From the NCBI GenBank assembly GCA_045128055.1, contig JBGVRC010000172.1, forward strand, positions 1 to 13,329: 13,329 nt of DNA, written 5' to 3'. Under the pieces are notes generated by a model. It did no database searches and was not told where the DNA came from. It saw nothing but the letters and a program-made list of their open reading frames with translations. A program made the position numbers and the translations under genes. Positions 1 through 6,709 of this stretch are shown piece after piece. Each line of letters opens with the position of its first letter. Position 1 is the first letter of the stretch. The DNA is from Scatosoma sp045128055 (lineage in GTDB: Bacteria; Bacillota; Clostridia; Christensenellales; Borkfalkiaceae).

Positions 1-1
1 C

Positions 2-370
2 GTTGGCGTTTCCTTGAAGGGCGACGACTATGTGGGCGACGGTACGCAAAAAGAAGCGAATCTTGACAGCTATCAATCTTCCGAGTTTATGACTAACCAC
101 TTCCAAAATAAGATTTTGGTGAACGGTGTAAGTGGAAAAACAAATAAATACGGCTTATTCAACCTTGGCAGTAAAGGTCAAGGATATTACTCTTTTGCTT
201 TCTATGCTACGGAAGCCGAAAGTGAAAGCATTACAATCCCTGCGGGAACGCTTTTCCCTTCGTATGCAATGACTACTTTGCACACGGTAAACGGCAATCC
301 CGTTTATATTATGTACGAAACGCAAACGGACGTTACGTTCTATAAACAAGCGGACGGCAGTTGGCAAAAA
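2..370 (+). repeat. Beta module, copy 1 (protein-level repeat)
   Basis: This is the first of four divergent modules in the giant protein, possibly cut by the window edge. It shows the shared pattern: LVNGV, a central beta stretch, ITIPAGTLFPS, then TDVTFYKQADGSWQ at the end. The family is not recognised. Confidence 0.6.
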
Positions 371-3300
371 CCGATGGTGGAAAAAGAAACGGAAATTACC
401 CACGCTTTCGTGGACGGTACGTCGGATTGCTTTACTGTGCTTAAACTCGGTACGCACGATTATCCCGTAGAACTCGATAATTGGAACGGCGGTTCTATTA
501 ACATTAAAGATTTCTTCACGAACGGTAATTTCTATACCCACGTTTTGATTGACGACGTGGCGCTTGGCTCTACGAACGAAGCGTATTTAAACGTTTGGGG
601 TAATAAGGGCGCGATTTGCTTCCGTACAACCGCAGGCGCGAGTGCAAACAAAATCACCATTTTAAAGGGCTGTCAAATTCCTACTTATAACGCGCTTATG
701 AATGGCGAAAGAGAAGCGTACGTTACGACGAAAGACGTTACGTTTGTGAAAAATGCGCAGGGCGAATGGGTAGAATACATACCCGAAGGGGATTTTGATA
801 CCGCGGTTACGCAGGTGCAGTTTGGTAGAAGCACCAACGTTTTAAATATCAATTTGAGCGTAAACGATTATCCCGCGCCCGACGGCAATAACGCGGCTAC
901 GTACAATCTTCCCCTTGACGCGGAAAAGATTTTGGCGCTGAACCTTTTTGATAATATTATCGTAGACGGGTACACGCTCCGTTCGAGATATAATAATTAT
1001 AAAGACAATATTGGCGACGATCCTTGGCTTTGGATCAATAAATTTGTAGGGCATAATTTTGCGGTTTGTATTCCCAGCGTGGACGGGAACGACATTGGCG
1101 CGGATAAAATCGTTATTCGCGCGGGTACGCAGTTCCCTTCGATGGCGTACATCAACAACGGCGCGGAAATGTACTACGTGACGACGGAAGAAGTTACTTA
1201 CGTGCGCGCAAGCAACAACGTGGAAGTTTCTTGGGAAAAGCAGGCGAAAATCACCTTTAAAGCGAGCGGTAAAACGGTGGCAAGTATGCCGTACACCGTA
1301 AGCGGCGGTATGGACGGCGAAGTTCCCGAAGTACCTGAAAAGAGCGGGTATAAAGGCGTTTGGGAAAGCTATACCTTAAACGGTGACGATATAGTGGTGA
1401 ATGCGGTTTATACGGCGCACGGCTTTACCGAAATCGAAACGAATATTTCGAAGATGGAATATAAGGAAGAATTCTTGGTTGTATTCTTGACGGCGCACGA
1501 TTATGCGGGCGCGGGTTACACGCTTTCTGTAAACGATAGAGTGGCAAATGTGCATTTCTTCAATTACGTAGAAATCGACGGTAAGATGGCTGCTTCGCAA
1601 CCGACAAAAGCAGGGGACGCATATTTAAACGTTTGGGGTAGTTATGAAGGCGCGTTTGCAACCTATCTTCCTAACGGCGTTTCTGCTCCGGCTCAAAAGG
1701 TCGTATTAAAGAAAGGCTGTCAAATTCCGTCCAATGCATATCGCTTGGATGCGAACGATAAAACCTGCTACGTTTTGACGGAAGACGTTACGTTCTTGAA
1801 TGAAAACGGTACTTGGGTAAGACAAAGCAATGGCGAAGGCGGCGGAGTTTCTATAAAGCCCGAATATGACAACGATTATATCTTGTCCGATTTGTATCAA
1901 GGTGGGTATTCCGCTTCGACGGAATTAAAAGACGGTCATCTTTTGATTAATGGTGTAGGTACAGCCCAGGAAAAGACGCAAGGAAACGTATTTGGTTATA
2001 ACGTATCGCAGTCCTTCTCGCTTACCTTTGACTTTACCTTGAATATCGGCAATAATGACATTTCTTCGTTGGGCAATTATACTTCTTTCGGTATTGCGTT
2101 GTCGTCGCGTGGATATAATTGGTCGGATGCCTTGGGTTGGACCTTCTATTTGTATCGTCCTGAAAATCCCAACAAGTGCGTAGAATTACATTGTACACCT
2201 AGCACGCAAGCTGGCGCGTTCCATTGGTGGGAAGAAGCAGGCACGTTTGAAAAGGACGTAACTTATCGCATAACGATTGGTTATAAGCTTATCGACGCAA
2301 GCAACGGTACGGTGGAAACCTATTTAAACGTCAATGGCTCTGAAAGCAAGAATACCTTTGTCTTGGGCCAGCCTTACGTGGATTTTATGCACAAGATAGA
2401 CGCGATTTCCTTTACTACGAACGCGGCGATTGCCAACGCTGTTCGTATCAGCGATCCTGGTTTGGACGTAGGTGAAACGCCTACCACGATTACCCTTGTT
2501 GACGGCAATAAGACGATTGTATCGGAAAAAGTAAGCAAATACACGCTTCCCGAATTGAACGCTTACGATTTTGGTAAAAAAGACCAAGTGTTCGTTGGTT
2601 GGACGACGGATACGGCTACGCTTTCCACCTTGTATCCTGCTGGCTATGAGCTTGCATTGACGGCGGATACCACCTTGTACCCCGTATGGATTGGTATGAG
2701 TATGCAAAGCGGCGCGGCGGTTAGAAAAGTGGGCGACAGCGGGCTTCGTTTCCTTGTGGATATCGACGGCGCGGCATATCAATTAGGGGTGAACAAAAAC
2801 CTTATTGTTGGCGCGGGTACGCTTGTTGTGCCTACCAACTATTTGAGCAACAACGTTACGTTTACGCACGACACCTTCCCCGAAGGGTATTATTTGGATA
2901 TTCCCACCGAAACGTGGTCGAAGCAAAGCGGCGACGTTTGGACGTACGCGGCGGCGCTTATCAATATCAGCCCTGCGCAATACGCTCGTTCTATGTCTGC
3001 AAGGGGATATTTAAAGGTTGCGTACAGCGACGGAACGGAAAGTTATATTTATACGGCGTATAGCCAAGATTTGCACGCGAGAAGTATTTACAGCGTTGCA
3101 ACGGCGGCGGTAAAGGATAACGTAACCTTGGACGCTGTTCTTGGCTACGTAAACAGCGTAGCGGATATTACCATCAGCAGCGGTTTAGAAGTAAGCAAGA
3201 ATGCAAACAGCGAAGGGGATTACACGGTGAATGCCGCACGAGAAGATATGACGTTCACCCTTACCTTTGAAGGGAACGTGAAATCGGTAATTATCAACGG

Positions 3301-5239
3301 TACGCGTATCCTTGCTGGTTATTCAGCGGAAATCACCGTTGGCGGCAACGTATATACGGTAGAAGGCTTTAAGCTTACTTCCAACGGCGCAACGCTTACG
3401 TTTACCTTGGGAGTAGGGGATAAGGACGCATATTATCAAGCCCTTATAGACTCCTATAAAACCAGCGAAGCGTATACGGCTTTGCATAAGGAAAAAGTCC
3501 TTGCCATTTTGGAAGAATGGGAAGGCGTGGGCTTCGACGATGACGCAAAAAATAGTTCGTACGCTCTTGACCTTGAAAGAATTAAGACGCAAACGGAAGT
3601 AGAAAAGAACGTGGGTGACACAGCGCTTGCTACGCCCGTTGTCACAAACGGTTTGGGTTATGCGGTTACTTGGGCTGCGGTAGAAAATGCGGACTATTAT
3701 TTGGTAACCGACGACAACGATTATCGTGACGGCGTAATCGTGAAGACGACGGAATACAAGCCCGAAGTGGTCGGTAAGCACAACGTAACCGTAACGGCGT
3801 ACTCCTATTACGAAGAATACGCTTGTTCGAACGTAAGCGCGGCGTTTGCAACCATTGAAGTGAAGCCTGTATATAGCTATAAAGCGATGAGCGACGGCTT
3901 GTACAAGTTTACAAAATCGTCGATGTCTACGTTGGGGCTTGCCAATGATTTGAACACGAATAACAACGGTTCGAGTTATTATTACGATAGCAATGAAGAG
4001 GTATACTTCGCGTACTATAATAAGAATACGGGTTGGTCGAAGGATCAAGGCGCGGCAACCGACTGGACTTCGCCGTCCGAATTCCCTGCCCACGCGGCAA
4101 GATTAAAGGCGATGGGCAACAACGTGCTTTTGCTTTCGGAAAATACAAACGCGTCTTTCTCGGCTGACGACGTTTGGGAAACGAGCAGAACGAAGTACGT
4201 AATGGATACGGCTTGGTCGCTGGGTATGAAAGTAATCGTATGCGACGACGAATTGTATCAACAATCGAAAGAAGTTGGCTCAAAACCTGCGGCGGCAAGC
4301 GTAATTGCAAGCAGAAAGGGCTTTGCGGATTACGTAAAACATCCTGCGTTCTACGGTTTCTCTCTTGAAGACGAACCGGAAAAGGGCAATGAAATTAAGA
4401 GCGTAGGTTATATGATTCAAGCGTTGAAAGACGCTTGCGCAAATCTTGGTTTATCTAAGGCGAACGGCAACGAACCTTTCTTCCTTTCTTGCTTGTATCA
4501 AAAGAATTTCGGGTTCACGCTCAGTGGGGGATATGATGACTATTTGAATAGTTGGTTTACTTATTCGGGACTTGATTATCTCTACGTTGACCTTTATACG
4601 AGCCACGCGATGGGTGATACTTCGGATAGATATGAATCTACCTATGAAACCATTTACGGTGGCGGCACAAACGGCGTTTTGGGTAGCGATAAAAAATTCT
4701 ATCAAGCAATTACCGCGCATACACAGTCTAAAATGCGTACAGGTTATTTGACCGAACAAGATTTGTATATGTCTATGTTGTACGCGGCGGCGCATAACGT
4801 AGCGGGCTATTCTTGGTTCTGCTATTTCCCGATTAACGATGGGAAAACGGAAGGCTCTATGGTCGGCTTTGACGGCAACGGCTACGGCAACGGTATCGGT
4901 AACGGCGCGGAAAGCGGAAAATCCTATTACGACGCGGCGAAAACGGCAGGGTATCAATTTGAGCTTATCCAAGGCGTTTTGGACGGGTATAGCTTGGTTA
5001 AAAGAAAAGATAGCTCGGATAAGTTGGAGACGACGCTTTCCAAGTCGGGTGCAAGCGATATTACGATGTACGTCAATGCGGATACGATGGACGTTAGCGA
5101 ATCGATTACGGTGTCGGCTTCGGGTAGCGTATGCTATCTTATCGGCTACGGCGTAGGCACGGCGGAAGCGCCTTATCAAGTCGTTCCCAACGGCAGCATT
5201 ACCTTGCAACCCGGTCAAGCGGTGATTTGCGTAGGTTAA
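2..5239 (+). CDS. Giant secreted multidomain surface protein with C-terminal TIM-barrel glycosidase-like domain (5' partial)
   Basis: The reading frame is open to the left edge, so the N-terminus, including any signal peptide, is missing; it ends at TAA 5237-5239. Residues are counted from the codon at 14. Order of parts: four beta-rich modules of ~115-130 residues (about 1-119, 141-255, 277-410, 488-605), with an InlB-like repeat at about 411-466 between modules 3 and 4; a concanavalin/LamG-like sandwich (~616-820); a second InlB-like repeat (~823-893, with FVGWTTD and TTLYPVW); a beta domain starting near 895 (SGAAVRKVGDSGLRF, later SARGYLKV and ARSIYSVA) of a type common in clostridial surface proteins; a helical spacer (~1137-1195); an Fn3-like domain (~1200-1285); and an alpha/beta barrel (~1290-1700) followed by a small beta domain. 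The barrel has strands ending in NNVLLLSE, MKVIVCDD and AFYGFSLEDEPE, the last (E1452-E1456) resembling the acid/base strand of glycosidase-like barrels. A role in polysaccharide binding or hydrolysis at the cell surface is inferred. No sortase signal or membrane helix is visible at the C-terminus. Confidence 0.85.
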   Translation, partial: VGVSLKGDDYVGDGTQKEANLDSYQSSEFMTNHFQNKILVNGVSGKTNKYGLFNLGSKGQGYYSFAFYATEAESESITIPAGTLFPSYAMTTLHTVNGNPVYIMYETQTDVTFYKQADGSWQKPMVEKETEITHAFVDGTSDCFTVLKLGTHDYPVELDNWNGGSINIKDFFTNGNFYTHVLIDDVALGSTNEAYLNVWGNKGAICFRTTAGASANKITILKGCQIPTYNALMNGEREAYVTTKDVTFVKNAQGEWVEYIPEGDFDTAVTQVQFGRSTNVLNINLSVNDYPAPDGNNAATYNLPLDAEKILALNLFDNIIVDGYTLRSRYNNYKDNIGDDPWLWINKFVGHNFAVCIPSVDGNDIGADKIVIRAGTQFPSMAYINNGAEMYYVTTEEVTYVRASNNVEVSWEKQAKITFKASGKTVASMPYTVSGGMDGEVPEVPEKSGYKGVWESYTLNGDDIVVNAVYTAHGFTEIETNISKMEYKEEFLVVFLTAHDYAGAGYTLSVNDRVANVHFFNYVEIDGKMAASQPTKAGDAYLNVWGSYEGAFATYLPNGVSAPAQKVVLKKGCQIPSNAYRLDANDKTCYVLTEDVTFLNENGTWVRQSNGEGGGVSIKPEYDNDYILSDLYQGGYSASTELKDGHLLINGVGTAQEKTQGNVFGYNVSQSFSLTFDFTLNIGNNDISSLGNYTSFGIALSSRGYNWSDALGWTFYLYRPENPNKCVELHCTPSTQAGAFHWWEEAGTFEKDVTYRITIGYKLIDASNGTVETYLNVNGSESKNTFVLGQPYVDFMHKIDAISFTTNAAIANAVRISDPGLDVGETPTTITLVDGNKTIVSEKVSKYTLPELNAYDFGKKDQVFVGWTTDTATLSTLYPAGYELALTADTTLYPVWIGMSMQSGAAVRKVGDSGLRFLVDIDGAAYQLGVNKNLIVGAGTLVVPTNYLSNNVTFTHDTFPEGYYLDIPTETWSKQSGDVWTYAAALINISPAQYARSMSARGYLKVAYSDGTESYIYTAYSQDLHARSIYSVATAAVKDNVTLDAVLGYVNSVADITISSGLEVSKNANSEGDYTVNAAREDMTFTLTFEGNVKSVIINGTRILAGYSAEITVGGNVYTVEGFKLTSNGATLTFTLGVGDKDAYYQALIDSYKTSEAYTALHKEKVLAILEEWEGVGFDDDAKNSSYALDLERIKTQTEVEKNVGDTALATPVVTNGLGYAVTWAAVENADYYLVTDDNDYRDGVIVKTTEYKPEVVGKHNVTVTAYSYYEEYACSNVSAAFATIEVKPVYSYKAMSDGLYKFTKSSMSTLGLANDLNTNNNGSSYYYDSNEEVYFAYYNKNTGWSKDQGAATDWTSPSEFPAHAARLKAMGNNVLLLSENTNASFSADDVWETSRTKYVMDTAWSLGMKVIVCDDELYQQSKEVGSKPAAASVIASRKGFADYVKHPAFYGFSLEDEPEKGNEIKSVGYMIQALKDACANLGLSKANGNEPFFLSCLYQKNFGFTLSGGYDDYLNSWFTYSGLDYLYVDLYTSHAMGDTSDRYESTYETIYGGGTNGVLGSDKKFYQAITAHTQSKMRTGYLTEQDLYMSMLYAAAHNVAGYSWFCYFPINDGKTEGSMVGFDGNGYGNGIGNGAESGKSYYDAAKTAGYQFELIQGVLDGYSLVKRKDSSDKLETTLSKSGASDITMYVNADTMDVSESITVSASGSVCYLIGYGVGTAEAPYQVVPNGSITLQPGQAVICVG
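434..780 (+). repeat. Beta module, copy 2 (protein-level repeat)
   Basis: It contains HDYPVEL, AYLNVWGNKGA, ILKGCQIPT and KDVTFVKNAQGEWVEY. It is closest to copy 4: the 19-nt stretch at 584-602 and the 14-nt stretch at 668-681 recur exactly at 1622-1640 and 1715-1728, which points to a relatively recent internal duplication. Confidence 0.7.
842..1243 (+). repeat. Beta module, copy 3 (protein-level repeat)
   Basis: It contains NDYPAPDG, NIIVDGYTL, DPWLWINKFVG, IVIRAGTQFPS and EEVTYVRASNNVEVSWEK. This is the most divergent and longest copy, and it lacks the cysteine found in the KGCQIP motif of copies 2 and 4. Confidence 0.6.
1476..1828 (+). repeat. Beta module, copy 4 (protein-level repeat)
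   Basis: It contains HDYAGAG, NYVEIDGK, AYLNVWGSYEGA, VLKKGCQIPS and EDVTFLNENGTWVRQ. Like copy 2 it has KGCQIP, and it shares exact DNA stretches with copy 2. It is separated from copy 3 by an InlB-like repeat. Confidence 0.7.
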
Positions 5240-5252
5240 GGGGGAAAATGCA

Positions 5253-5375
5253 ATGAAAAAGATATATGAAAATATGGAAATGGAATTGATTTTTCTTTCG
5301 GAAGACGTTGTGCGGACTTCGCAAAACGATAACGTTACGGATATGCCCGATTTTCCTGAAAACTTTACGCCATAA
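5253..5375 (+). CDS. Small acidic peptide, 40 residues, function unknown
   Basis: The ATG at 5253 lies 13 bp after the stop of the giant protein gene and is preceded by AAGGGGG (5238-5244) at suitable spacing; it ends at TAA 5373-5375. The peptide starts MKKIYENMEMELIFLSED, continues VVRTSQNDNV and ends in an acidic, proline-containing tail (TDMPDFPENFTP). There is no signal peptide or membrane helix. From memory, short proteins of the form MKKxYxxPExEIIxLxxEDVITxS are frequent in gut Clostridia and usually annotated as hypothetical; this one fits that pattern. The tight spacing, the good ribosome binding site and the terminator that begins 11 bp after its stop argue that it is translated and is the last gene of the upstream unit. 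Function is not known. A precursor peptide or regulatory microprotein would be speculation. Confidence 0.65.
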   Translation: MKKIYENMEMELIFLSEDVVRTSQNDNVTDMPDFPENFTP

Positions 5376-5386
5376 ACAAAAAAGAG

Positions 5387-5413
5387 AGCGGCTTGCGTTT
5401 GCAAGCCGCTTTT
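5387..5413 (+). terminator. Rho-independent terminator for the giant protein/small peptide unit
   Basis: A perfect 10-bp stem, AGCGGCTTGC (5387-5396) and GCAAGCCGCT (5401-5410), has a GTTT loop and is followed by a short T run. It sits just after the small peptide gene and is preceded by an A-rich stretch, so it may work in both directions. Confidence 0.85.
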
Positions 5414-5420
5414 CAAAGGA

Positions 5421-5459
5421 AGAAAAGAAAACGCGGACGAGAACATTTCTCGTCCGCGT
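5421..5459 (-). terminator. Rho-independent terminator for the AraC-family gene
   Basis: A perfect 13-bp stem, ACGCGGACGAGAA (5431-5443) and TTCTCGTCCGCGT (5447-5459), has a 3-nt loop. On the minus strand it is followed by TTTTCTTTTCTTCC, and it begins 12 bp beyond the stop of the regulator gene. Confidence 0.88.
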
Positions 5460-5471
5460 TTGGTTTACGTA

Positions 5472-6290
5472 TTAAGGTTTTTCGCAAAAACGGGGGTTGG
5501 CTTGTTTGATTTTCTTCAAGTGCCGATACAAGGTGGCGGAATTGTTAAAGCCGCATTTTGCGCAAATTTCGTTGAAAGTCAACGTGCGTTCGGGGTCTTT
5601 TAAAAGCTCTACGGCTTTTTGTAAACGGACGTCGTTTAAGTAAGAAAGGAAGTTTTTTCCCACCGCTTGCTTAAATTTTTTGGAAAAGTATTCTTTGGAA
5701 TACCCAAAGCGGTACGCCATCGAATCCAAGGAAAGGTTTTCGTGATAATTTTCTTGGATATATTTGATAAAAGCAACCGCCGTCGTGTTCATGGATTCGT
5801 ATTCGTTTACACCGATAAGCCCGTACAGCTTGATAAGCTTGTCCAAAAACAAATTGGCGAAAGCGCAATCGGCGAGAAAGGTTCTGTCCTTATGCTCGAA
5901 CCATTCTTGCAAAAGCGCGTAAATTTCCGCGTTGGCTTTCTTGTTGGTAAGCAACGTAGGGAAAGTAGAGTCTTTGTTGAACACGTTGAAATCGTGCAAA
6001 TACCCGCTGCTGAGCAATACGACGAAGCCAAGCTTGGTCTTGTCGTAGTTTTCGTAATAATGCACCTGTTCGTTTGCGCAAATGAAGGCGTCGCCTTTGG
6101 AGAGCTCGTAAGAAGCTTCTCCAACGTGTACGGTCGTTTTTCCTTTTATGATATAGATAAATTCCAAGCTCTTGTGATAGTGCGGAATATCAAAAAAGAA
6201 ATTTTCCTTTTGCAAAAACAAGTAGTACGGATTGTCAGCCGGGTGCTCGTATAAAGGATTTTCAATAGAGTATTGTTTGGGTTGTTTCAT
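5472..6290 (-). CDS. AraC-family transcriptional regulator with N-terminal cupin domain
   Basis: The protein has 272 residues, normal for the family. Residues ~30-95 form the cupin ligand-binding domain: HYHKSLEFIYIIKGKTTV is followed by LSKGDAFICANEQVHYY, the usual beta pattern with the histidine and glutamate seen in sugar-sensing members. Residues ~175-272 hold the two helix-turn-helix motifs: first LSLDSMAYRFGYSKEYFSKKF (~187-207), then LTFNEICAKCGFNNSATLYRHLKK (~237-260) and a short ANPRF ending. The gene is divergent from the sugar transport operon at 6710, a common arrangement for a local activator or repressor responding to the transported sugar; that pairing is inferred. The ATG at 6288-6290 is the first in frame that keeps the full cupin, but it has no clear Shine-Dalgarno sequence (the preceding bases read AACTTAACTT), which suggests weak translation or a leader-poor transcript. 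The inducer is unknown. Confidence 0.93.
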   Translation of the reverse strand: MKQPKQYSIENPLYEHPADNPYYLFLQKENFFFDIPHYHKSLEFIYIIKGKTTVHVGEASYELSKGDAFICANEQVHYYENYDKTKLGFVVLLSSGYLHDFNVFNKDSTFPTLLTNKKANAEIYALLQEWFEHKDRTFLADCAFANLFLDKLIKLYGLIGVNEYESMNTTAVAFIKYIQENYHENLSLDSMAYRFGYSKEYFSKKFKQAVGKNFLSYLNDVRLQKAVELLKDPERTLTFNEICAKCGFNNSATLYRHLKKIKQANPRFCEKP

Positions 6291-6317
6291 AAGTTAAGTT
6301 TATCATAAAAAAATGAA

Positions 6318-6455
6318 TTGTCAAGGGGTAAAATGAAAGACTGCAAAAATTGTCATAATTTTCTTTTTTGATGGCAATAATTGCGAGAATATGGGATAAA
6401 AGCGGCGTCTTATGACAAAAAATGTGACAAGAAAAATAATATTTAATATTGACAA
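6318..6455. promoter_or_regulatory. Clustered TGACAA hexamers, candidate operator array
   Basis: The hexamer TGACAA occurs five times between the divergent genes. Two copies are on the minus strand (6318-6323 and 6350-6355) and three on the plus strand (6413-6418, 6425-6430, 6450-6455). The longer form TTGTCATAA (6350-6358) has its exact inverse TTATGACAA at 6410-6418. The plus-strand copy at 6450-6455 overlaps the -35 box. These are plausible binding sites for the divergent AraC-family regulator, but this rests on pattern and position only. Confidence 0.45.
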
Positions 6456-6477
6456 ATCACTGGAAAAAGGATATAAT
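6449..6477 (+). promoter_or_regulatory. Consensus sigma-A promoter of the sugar transport operon
   Basis: TTGACA (6449-6454) and TATAAT (6472-6477) are both perfect consensus boxes, separated by exactly 17 bp. Transcription would start near 6481-6485, about 225 nt ahead of the start codon at 6710. So strong a promoter is unusual for an activator-dependent sugar operon, so control may involve repression or the leader. Confidence 0.85.
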
Positions 6478-6529
6478 CATACCGTACGATAATCATCTTA
6501 TATTGTCGCGTACGCGTAAGGGCGATAAG

Positions 6530-6580
6530 ATGGATGTTTTTAGCTATATTATGATAAATCTACGTTTTTTCAATTCATAA
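6530..6580 (+). CDS. Possible 16-residue leader peptide
   Basis: ATG at 6530 begins a short frame (MDVFSYIMINLRFFNS) ending at TAA 6578-6580. AAGGG (6518-6522) lies 7 nt ahead as a possible ribosome binding site. The start codon falls in the 3' arm of the first leader stem, and the last codons run into the 5' arm and loop of the second stem, so translation could alter the leader fold. It is short enough to occur by chance. Confidence 0.25.
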   Translation: MDVFSYIMINLRFFNS

Positions 6581-6605
6581 AAGGCGTAGCGAAAAAAAAA
6601 TAGTA

Positions 6606-6644
6606 GGGGCGCGCCCCTTTGTAGGTTGTTTGACAACCTACAAA
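6606..6644. repeat. Adjacent palindrome and 12-bp hairpin, possible dispersed element
   Basis: GGGGCGCGCCCC (6606-6617) is a perfect palindrome that abuts TTTGTAGGTTGT (6618-6629), which pairs perfectly with ACAACCTACAAA (6633-6644) across a 3-nt loop. The block is GC-rich within an AT-rich leader. Compact palindromes like this are often dispersed intergenic repeats, but one window cannot show copy number. Confidence 0.5.
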
Positions 6645-6698
6645 TAAAATATTTGTCAAGTAGTTTACGTGGAATGGACAAAAGTGAAGGGATGAACA

Positions 6699-6704
6699 AG
6701 GAGG
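6699..6704 (+). promoter_or_regulatory. Ribosome binding site fixing the binding-protein start
   Basis: A perfect AGGAGG stands 5 nt before the ATG at 6710. It selects this start over the in-frame upstream candidates (TTG 6626, ATG 6674, ATG 6692) and places the signal peptide at the very N-terminus. Confidence 0.9.
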
Positions 6705-6709
6705 ATATT

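Larger units (their letters stand above)
6485..6709 (+). ncRNA. Structured 5' leader of the transport operon, class not recognised
   Basis: The leader holds several self-complementary elements. CATCTTAT (6494-6501) pairs with ATAAGATG (6525-6532), with the palindrome CGCGTACGCG (6507-6516) inside. CTACGTTTTTT (6560-6570) pairs with AAAAGGCGTAG (6579-6589) through an 11-bp stem with two G-U pairs. GGGGCGCGCCCC lies at 6606-6617, and a 12-bp hairpin at 6618-6644. No known riboswitch class is recognised, and no stem is followed by a U run that would make a clear terminator. A regulatory or stabilising role is inferred. Confidence 0.4.

Noticed and set aside
3614..3645. GTGACA ... TGTCAC inverted hexamers resembling an operator
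   Set aside because: They lie inside a coding region, are short and isolated, and can be explained by codon content.
4451..5446. Long open frame on the minus strand opposite the 3' end of the giant gene
   Set aside because: It runs antisense to a clearly coding frame, reads through both terminators, and its product is rich in Arg/Ile/Val in the way of a shadow frame, with no recognisable domain.
6302..6324. TTGACA with TATGAT as a minus-strand promoter for the AraC-family gene
   Set aside because: The two boxes are only 11 bp apart, far from the usual 17, and no better -10 box is found at the right distance. The promoter of this gene is left unassigned.
6618..6650. Hairpin as an intrinsic terminator in the operon leader
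   Set aside because: The stem is perfect but is followed by AAATAAAATATTT-like sequence instead of a U run, so termination is not supported on either strand.
6626..6709. Extended N-terminus for the binding protein from TTG 6626 or the ATGs at 6674 and 6692
   Set aside because: The TTG lies inside the 12-bp hairpin, and an extension would bury the signal peptide behind 6-28 hydrophilic residues. The AGGAGG at 6699 points to 6710.
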